From: Ciborinia camelliae
Lineage: Eukaryota > Ascomycota > Leotiomycetes > Helotiales > Sclerotiniaceae
Direction of reading: 5' to 3'
NCBI GenBank assembly: GCA_025890175.1
Contig: JANPYM010000003.1
Location: 1,833,795-1,897,794, forward strand
Length of the DNA: 64,000 nucleotides
Shown: positions 57,596 to 64,000 of the stretch, piece after piece
How positions within the stretch are numbered: the first letter of the stretch is position 1
How the letters are laid out: every line of letters starts with the position of its first letter
Program-made: the position numbers and the translations under genes
The notes under the pieces: generated by a model
What the model saw: the letters and a program-made list of their open reading frames with translations, nothing else
The model's database searches: none
Told to the model about the DNA's origin: nothing

Positions 57596-60565
57596 TTAAC
57601 GCCGCGAAACACTGGCCGATCTGCCGACACCCACGTGCCCCAGCCCAAACCATTTTCTTCCGTGTCCTGTCGTAGAACCCCCGTGGTTTTCTTTATGTTT
57701 AGTGGCGTCGTTTTCCTTGTTATTCTCCTCACCCGCATCGACGTGCACATTTGAGTTTGGTCTCATCCCCATCCCCGACCCCTTGGCACCCTTCCTCTCA
57801 CCACAACTAGCTCCGGCAATAATATCTTTCACCACTTCATCCCCATCATGAGCACCATCACCTCCGTATCCCATCCTCTCCTTCTCCCTCACACCTCCAC
57901 CCGTACTACTCCGTCTTCCCCTATGGTCCCGCTCATTTTGCGCCGATTGTGCTCTATTCCTCCCAATAGGCGGCGGTGTCGCTCTTCTTTCCCCATCAAT
58001 CTCAACTTCATCCTCTTCATAATACGTGCTCTTGTCAACCCTGTTTTCACTCTCATCACTGCCATCCAACTGATAACTACTCAAATCTGTTCGTCGACTA
58101 CTATATCTATTTCTTGTCGGTAAAGATTGATATCTTGGCCTCCGGTCCATATTTGAGTTGGGACACGTTGTTGCAGTCAAATTTGAATTTAGATTATTAG
58201 CTGGCACAGTTTCGGATCTCCCAAAGAATAATCTCGCTGGAAGTAATCTCCTAAAATCTTTTTCCTTTCCTCCTTCTTTCTCCTTGGAAGTTTCTCTAGA
58301 AGGCGTATTTGGTGTACTCGCCGATACAGGCGCTAGTGGGATCTTGATATTAGAATCATGACTCGTATTGATAGCAGCTGGGACATGTTTTCTCAATTTC
58401 GTAGTGGCAGCCGCTAGTGAGGATCTTCGGTCTGGCGCAGGAGGTTTAGGTGTTTTTTCATCTAGAGGTGTGGATGATCTTTCGATCTCTCGATTTGCAT
58501 TCCTCTCTCTATCCGTATCTTCAATTCTAGATTGTGGCCGTCGATCCATATAATCCGGGGTAACTGTCTCATCACTTCTCGGATGAGGCCCAGCTTGCGA
58601 TGCTGTTCGGGATATTTCGTAACGTTGAGCTGTATTGTTCGAAGTTCGCGAACCAGCATTTGGGCCCGAGGGAACACGTGTTGCAGGATAATCATTAAAC
58701 ATTTCATTGCCACCCCAGGTTCTCAAAGTATCGCGCTCGCGGGATGTAGTGTTGAAGGAGAAGAATTCTGGAGTTTGATTGCCGCCTCGGGGATGGCGAG
58801 TGGGAAGATGGATTTTGGTACTATCGGTGCTTGAATTGGTATAGGTATCCAGCTCGTCTGTTTCCATAGTTTCTGTATCCCAGCCATGACCTTCGCGTCG
58901 ACTTGTTACTGTTTCTCCCGAACTGAGTGGTCGCATGGATGTAGTTGATTGGTATGGATTGTAGGTTACAGGAGGCACGGAGAAGGTCGATGTACTATGA
59001 AAGAACGTTGCTTCATCTTCATTGGCCTGATGTCTTTGGTTCAAGGTATCATCTGAGTTTTTATAGTTTCTCAAAGTGCCTGTGCTGATGGTATCTGGTG
59101 TTGGTGGTAATTTCTGCAATGTCTCAAATGCATTCGCATCAGTCATGAGTCGACGATTGCCTTCTTTGGATCGCTGTCTATCATGAATAACATCTTGTTT
59201 GTCGGACTGGGTTTTGAGTCGCATGCTTGTGCTATTGTTATATTGCTTTTCTAGATTGCTCCTTAGTTTTTCAAGGCGTTGCAATGGCGAAGCAGCAACA
59301 TAATTCATCGATAGGAATTGACTTCTTCGGCCACTATATTGAGATGAGGGTGATGGTACTCGCATAGGCATAGTTGAAGCTGGACGTTCATCGATCCACT
59401 TTTCAACCGATGAGTTCGTTCGACGATGTTGTCTTGGTGGCGGGGAATCGAAATCTTCGTTTGTCGCACGTGGCTTTTCTCCATAAATGCTCAAGAATGA
59501 ACTCTCACTCAGAACACTCAATGAAGGACTAACCAGTCCATTTTCACTGCCTTCCTCCTGCAGTTTTGGAAGAGCAACATCACTATAACTGTAACTGTTG
59601 CTGGTACTGCTAGGAATATATAAACTTCTCAAAGCTTCCACGCCTTCACTTTGCTCGGATAGAAACGAGGGCATCCTAGCAATCACTTTCGACTTGTCCT
59701 TTCCCCTAGGAGTACTCATCGTGTCCTTATCATAGTTTGGGGGCGAACTCGGCATCTCGGTTTCGTGGCTGCGATCGTAGAAGTCATTCCCGTACTGCGA
59801 ATCATAACTTCTCACATCCTCTCGTTCCTGGAGCAGTCTTTCAACCTGGGCCTCAAGCTTACAAATTTCACCAACAGCTTGTTCGACTGCCTGGTCCCTT
59901 TTCTCCAGCTCTCTCAGCAATTCTTCATTGATATCTTGCATTTCTGCCTGCTCCTGGATCTGGATTCTCGCATGCTCCAGTTCCGACTCTAGTGTTTCTT
60001 GTCTCTGTCGCCGATGAAAAAGCTCCAGTTTAAGATCGAAATTCTGTTTATGTAATGTCGAGACTGTCTGCAAAAAAAGGCAAAATCAGTACTTCCATCC
60101 CCAAACATATAACTAACCCAAGATAGAAAATATTCTCACCTCTTCCATTTGCTTCACACCCATCGCCTTCTTCCCCGGTTGACCCACTCCACTCGAACTC
60201 GGTCTCCTCTCAACCTCCCGCACAACCCCACTACCACCATTCCCTCTATGAACCGGAGAACTTTGAATTTCCCTCCCAACATTTAAAACCCCTTCAAGAT
60301 CAGTACTCAGTATCCTTTCCCTCTCCTTCCTCTCCCTCAATCTCTCTTGCAATAAAGCCGCCCCGCTCGATTGCGCACTACTTCTCCCTCCCCCCAAAGG
60401 CAAATGCGCATTAGAGCCATTCGTACTCTGTGACGAGGTAGTAGGCGTTGCCATGTTCATCCTCGTATTGTTACTTGAAGTACTTGTCGTGGATTCATGG
60501 TAGAGTGGCATGCGTGGGGTAGAAGATATACGATTTCTTCGGGACCCTTGACTACCATCTTCCAT
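57596..60565 (-). CDS. CM1-domain (centrosomin motif) protein
   Basis: Exons 60140-60565 and 57596-60067 (72-bp in-frame intron) give 965 aa. A disordered Ser/Thr/Asn-rich start is followed at about 134-175 by the CM1 motif: KQMEE joined to TVSTLHKQNFDLKLELFHRR, where the junction falls in the motif and confirms the splice. Then comes a coiled coil (about 160-230). CM1 proteins (Spc110/PcpA, Mto1/ApsB and centrosomin) recruit the gamma-tubulin complex to spindle poles or septal microtubule organising centres. The remaining about 700 residues are low-complexity, Ser/Arg/Thr-rich and likely phosphorylated. Which fungal CM1 protein this is cannot be fixed; the short coiled coil argues against full-length ApsB. 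Confidence 0.8.
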
Positions 60566-61412
60566 GTCTTCTTTTTCTGTGCGATTCTATTTTCAGGTGT
60601 GATGTTTTTGATTCGTTTTTTTGAACAGTAGACTTTTGTCTTTGATTGATTGGGGCAGTGCCGTAGTCGTTGTATGCTAGGTAAAGTAAGGAGAGCCGTA
60701 AATTTAGAAAAGACGGGATGATAGATAAATCAAGTATGAAATATCAGCCTCCAAGTTCCAACTACCCCAAAAAGTGAATGTATGATATGATACTGGATCA
60801 TTTGTGTAATATGGGTGTACTGGTATTTTTGTCCGTTACCATACAAAGCAAGATTGATCTTCCTCACATCCGTATACAGGAAGATCTATGCATATATGCA
60901 ATGTTGCTGCAATGCACCGTACCTATTGACTCAAAATGAAGCTGAGAATTCTGGCCAAACTTTTAAAGCTCAAGCCAGCCAGTCGGTCAATGTTGTTGTA
61001 TGTCAAACAAGCAACCCCAAAAAGATAAAAGATTGACAATGGTGGAAGTTTTGGGTTGTTTTGTTTTGTTTTGTTTGTTGGAATGCAGGTAGGTATGTAT
61101 AAGAAATATTAACCAAGCGTTTCCATGTCAATGACTTTCTATCATTAGGTTATGACGCCTCTCTCCTCTCGCCTCTTGTTCCCCAGCCTTATTTTCTGAA
61201 TTGAATTAAAAATGGTGAAGGGAAAGAAGTGAAAGTTAGTAGTATCTTAGCTAGTTGGAACTGCTTGCACAAGACCGGTATTGAGATTTCAAAGTCAAAA
61301 ATAAAGTTTTTTAATGGCCAGCTAGCATATGCTATACTATGCTATACAATCCAGTAAACGATATTAAGATTGATTGACGGCTATGTGATATGACTTCCAC
61401 TTACCTTAGGTA
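60566..61412. other. Intergenic upstream of the CM1 gene
   Basis: Promoter of the CM1 gene. A GTTTT run lies at 61055-61077. The 73-aa reading at 60815-61036 has no recognisable content. Confidence 0.45.
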
Positions 61413-62000
61413 CCTTAGCGGAGGTACCAGGTGTTGAGAAACTATTAATATACTATATCTATTATAAAAAGCTGTATTTGAAAATTATAATCGTGATTTT
61501 GAAAATAAATAATTTATAAATATAAACTAAATATAAATATAAATAGTATTTAATTATAAATTATATTTTAACAAAAAAGCCGTATTTAAACCGAAACATC
61601 GTTTTTGAATCAAAACACCGTTTTTGAAAATAAATCGTTTTTGAAACTATTTTAACTATATAATTTTATTTATTTCTAATTAATCAAAACAAAACATATT
61701 CTTTATAGTGTAATAGTAATGCATTTGATTTGAATTTCAAAGTTGAAAAAAAAATTAATTGAAATTTGAAATATGAAATATTTTAATAATAATTGATATT
61801 TCTTTTTATTTTTTTAAAATTCAAAATATTTAATAAAAACAGTTTATATTTTCAAAAACGCTTTTTTTTTCAAAAACGGTTTATTTTCAAAAACGCTTTA
61901 TTTTTAAATATAATGCGAATACTCCACCAACTGAGATATGGTTTCTGAACCTAATCACAATGAAATCACTGTTTCTAAACCCCTAGTAGCTCCGCTAAGG
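61413..62000. mobile_element. MITE of Tc1/mariner type
   Basis: Terminal inverted repeats of 30 bp: CCTTAGCGGAG...AGAAAC at the left and its complement at the right match at 26 of 30 positions, and both ends are flanked by the dinucleotide TA, the target duplication of Tc1/mariner elements. The 588-bp interior is very AT-rich and has no transposase ORF. It includes repeated TTTTTGAAAATAAA-type words in both orientations, so it could fold on itself. The outermost 11 bp are identical. Confidence 0.8.
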
Positions 62001-62900
62001 TATCTACCTTACTAACATTTCATCTTATCATTTTCATTTAGTACCAAGCCGTCCTACCTTTCTCATCTGAACTCCAGAAGGTAGTCAGTGCTAGGTTAAA
62101 AATGATTGGGTACTTCTCAGATATCATATCATATTTCAGATTTCAGGTTGCTTTCTTTTGCTTCTAGCTCCCACCCTGCATACCTGTATCCCCGCCATAC
62201 CTGCAACTCAGCTCACTCCAAAAACGGCCTCTTCCCTCTTCCCTCTTCCCACCGATATGAAAAAAAATCTTCTCTCCCACCGTAGCTTCCAACTCCATAA
62301 TGTTACCCCTCCATTCTAACTACCCGTTCCTGAAGACGCAGTTCCTGAATAACGCACCCCTCAAAGGATCTGTGCGTACATTAGCACGATATATAATAAA
62401 TAAGGCACGATTAGCTTACAACTCTAATCGGCGACCACGGATTAACCCGCAACTTGTACCTTTCTTTTCTTTTCTTACTTGGGCTTAGATTTCCATTGGT
62501 CGAGTTTTGTAGCGTCTCGGGTGGTGACACATGTGGGGCCAATCAGATGAATTCATGATCAGGGGCTGGTGGATGTTTGTGTTACGGAAGGGGTTTGATC
62601 TTTTTTATTTGTTGATAATAGTTTGATTATTGAAAATCTTTTAGGAGGGCGATTTAAGATTTAGATATCAATAAAATTAAGTAACATCTTCTGTAGCCAC
62701 CAAAAGTTGGATTATGATATCCAATTGAAGCTCTTGCGCGAATAGAACCCATTCACCATTTATTAAGCGCTAGGTACCTTTGAGGTGCTGGATCTCATGT
62801 TTCAAGAAAATTGAGCTCTGAAGCTAGGTTTCAAAACGACATTCGCAAGCTTTAACTGTTCTGTACGAAGGGAGGCTTTTTAAACAGCTCGCCATTGCAT
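62001..62900. other. Intergenic, no gene supported
   Basis: Spacer right of the MITE. The 62-aa reading at 62300-62488 is unsupported. Confidence 0.45.
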
Positions 62901-63216
62901 CTAATGTTCGCGTGCTTCCATCAAAGTCCGGTCATCAACAGAGGCCCCTCGTTTCCGGCGAAGGGGTGCTGAATGTCCAGAAGCCTCTGAAGAATTAGAA
63001 ACCCGCAAATGTTCAGAAGCTTCTGAAGATTGAATAAGAAACCTGTGAATGTTCAGATAATTCAGGAAACCCAGAAGCCGAGCTAGACCATAAAGATGCG
63101 AGTGCCAAACTTGCGAGAGCCGCAGGCGGTTCTGCACTCGGCATATTCGAATGAGGACTTGTTGAAATCGCAGTGACATCATCTTGTAGTTCTTCTGAGA
63201 CTGTTTCTGACGCCAT
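62901..63216 (-). CDS. Uncertain small ORF, split over two frames
   Basis: A reading from 63216 (MASETVSEELQDDVTAIS) looks protein-like for about 58 residues and then stops near 63013. A second frame continues with SEASEHLRVSNSSEASGH and a basic RRKRGASVDDRTLME end at 62901. The two could be joined by an intron with a weak GTTTCT donor, or the gene could be frame-shifted. The DNA here contains two decayed copies of a TTCTGAAGATTGAATAAGAAACC-like unit. No family is recognised. Confidence 0.3.
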
Positions 63217-63551
63217 GGCGATGTTTGAAAAAACAACGTTGATTTGAGGTACATGGTTTTCTGAAGCTTTTTGTGGATATGAATGACGTCGTGAAGTTGG
63301 GAGGGAAAAAAAGATGGTTATATTTATATTCGAGGTCGTTTGAAGATACGAATATGGTTGTCAGAAGCTATCTGTTGCCGTACCAAGCTGTCTGAAGATA
63401 TGAATGTGGTTATGAAGTTGTGAGGTCGAAGAAACAATAGTTATAACCAGTGTTGTGAAATACACTGCCACTTCCATTCCCAAGCATTGCGTTTCCCAGT
63501 TTCCCAGTCGGAAGCCGCTTTTGATGAACAGATCAAAAACAGAAGGAGTAC
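63217..63551. other. Intergenic, no gene supported
   Basis: Contains repeated GAAGATATGAAT/TTGTGG-like words; related short words at 63268, 63340 and 63392 suggest degenerate repeats. No gene is supported. Confidence 0.4.
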
Positions 63552-64000
63552 TCATGCCTGCTTCTCTCCAAACAAATCGTTCCAGAATTCCTTGAAACCA
63601 TATAGAGGTCTCTTAGAATCATAAACATTGACTTTATTCGATCCAAACCTTTCCATGACACCACCAGGACGATGTCCAATCTTCTCAACCAAGTCCCTGG
63701 CAGGTCTGGTCGCTCTTTCCTTGATAGTTTCGGCTAACTGGGGTGCAACATCCGCATAACATGATTTGAGTTCACGCTCTAATGAAAAGTAAGGTTTCTT
63801 CGCAAGATCTGGCGCCATTAGATTGTAAGATCTGGTTTTACTGTTCAGATCGGCGATGGCCAGTTTGAGATATGATTGTTCGGCTTCCTCCCAGGAAGGT
63901 ACTCGGAATGGTGGCGGAAATGCTGTGGATGGCAGTTCTGATATTGGCTGTCTCTCCGTCTCGAGAGGAGTAACTTTAGCAGCGTCTATCTCCTCTTCTT
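63552..64000 (-). CDS. DNAJC28/DUF1992-domain protein, C-terminal part
   Basis: The frame stays open to the right edge, so the gene is incomplete (about 149 codons visible, 148 residues). FRVPSWEEAEQSYLKLAIADLN, then SKTRSYNLMAPDLAKKPYFS and LERELKSCYADVAPQLAE match the C-terminal half of fungal DnaJ-homologue subfamily C member 28 (DUF1992) proteins. The end is YGFKEFWNDLFGEKQA. These proteins are probably mitochondrial; the human homologue is linked to Golgi trafficking. The DUF1992 block itself would lie to the right. The in-frame ATG at 63818 is internal. Confidence 0.85.
   Translation of the reverse strand, partial: EEEIDAAKVTPLETERQPISELPSTAFPPPFRVPSWEEAEQSYLKLAIADLNSKTRSYNLMAPDLAKKPYFSLERELKSCYADVAPQLAETIKERATRPARDLVEKIGHRPGGVMERFGSNKVNVYDSKRPLYGFKEFWNDLFGEKQA

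Overview
The window is nuclear DNA of a filamentous ascomycete (Pezizomycotina). The evidence is many short introns (about 45-120 bp) with GTRNGT-type donors, a nuclear tRNA-Gln(UUG), single-copy fungal housekeeping genes, AT-rich islands resembling repeats eroded by C-to-T mutation, and scattered TAGGTA/ACCTAC microsatellites between genes. A Leotiomycete such as Botrytis or Sclerotinia fits the look of the genes and spacers, but that is inference. Gene models below were built by hand: exons were joined at splice sites that keep the frame and preserve family similarity.

Left part (1-20.5 kb): an oxidosqualene cyclase gene whose N-terminal part is not visible, with one GC-AG intron; a small cysteine-rich secreted protein; the lipin-type phosphatidate phosphatase; a weakly supported ORF; a divergent pair of mitochondrial genes (succinate dehydrogenase anchor subunit and beta-MPP) sharing a 264-bp promoter with CCAAT and CACGTG elements; a DUF7053 protein with a polyglutamine tract; and a four-helix MARVEL-like membrane protein.

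Accessory stretch (21.6-28.6 kb): a broken metallophosphoesterase, a fragment of a RidA-family gene, and two diverged paralogues of a DEDDh exonuclease resembling the Rv2179c-like (bacterial/phage) type, both with basic C-terminal tails. Between the paralogues lies a five-helix (approximate) membrane protein that begins with four 14-residue repeats. This is the part most likely to hold undescribed biology.

Core stretch (29.2-35.4 kb): saccharopine dehydrogenase (LYS1), tRNA-Gln, tRNA-His guanylyltransferase (THG1), a TMA23-like nucleolar protein and a CPA2-type cation/proton antiporter.

Glycan stretch (37.2-45.9 kb): two convergent paralogous type II membrane glycosyltransferases (GT31/fringe-like with a C-terminal Cys-rich module) and a multi-pass GT2 synthase, separated by AT-rich repeat-derived spacers. 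It may be a glycan-assembly neighbourhood.

Right part (46.9-64 kb): a divergent protein kinase, a repeat-containing membrane-tail protein, a membrane-anchored barwin/RlpA-like protein, an 85-aa secreted peptide ending KR-AEGW, a PI-PLC X-domain protein with an N-terminal propeller-like region, a CM1-domain microtubule-organising protein, a 588-bp Tc1/mariner-type MITE, and the end of a DNAJC28/DUF1992 protein that runs off the right edge.
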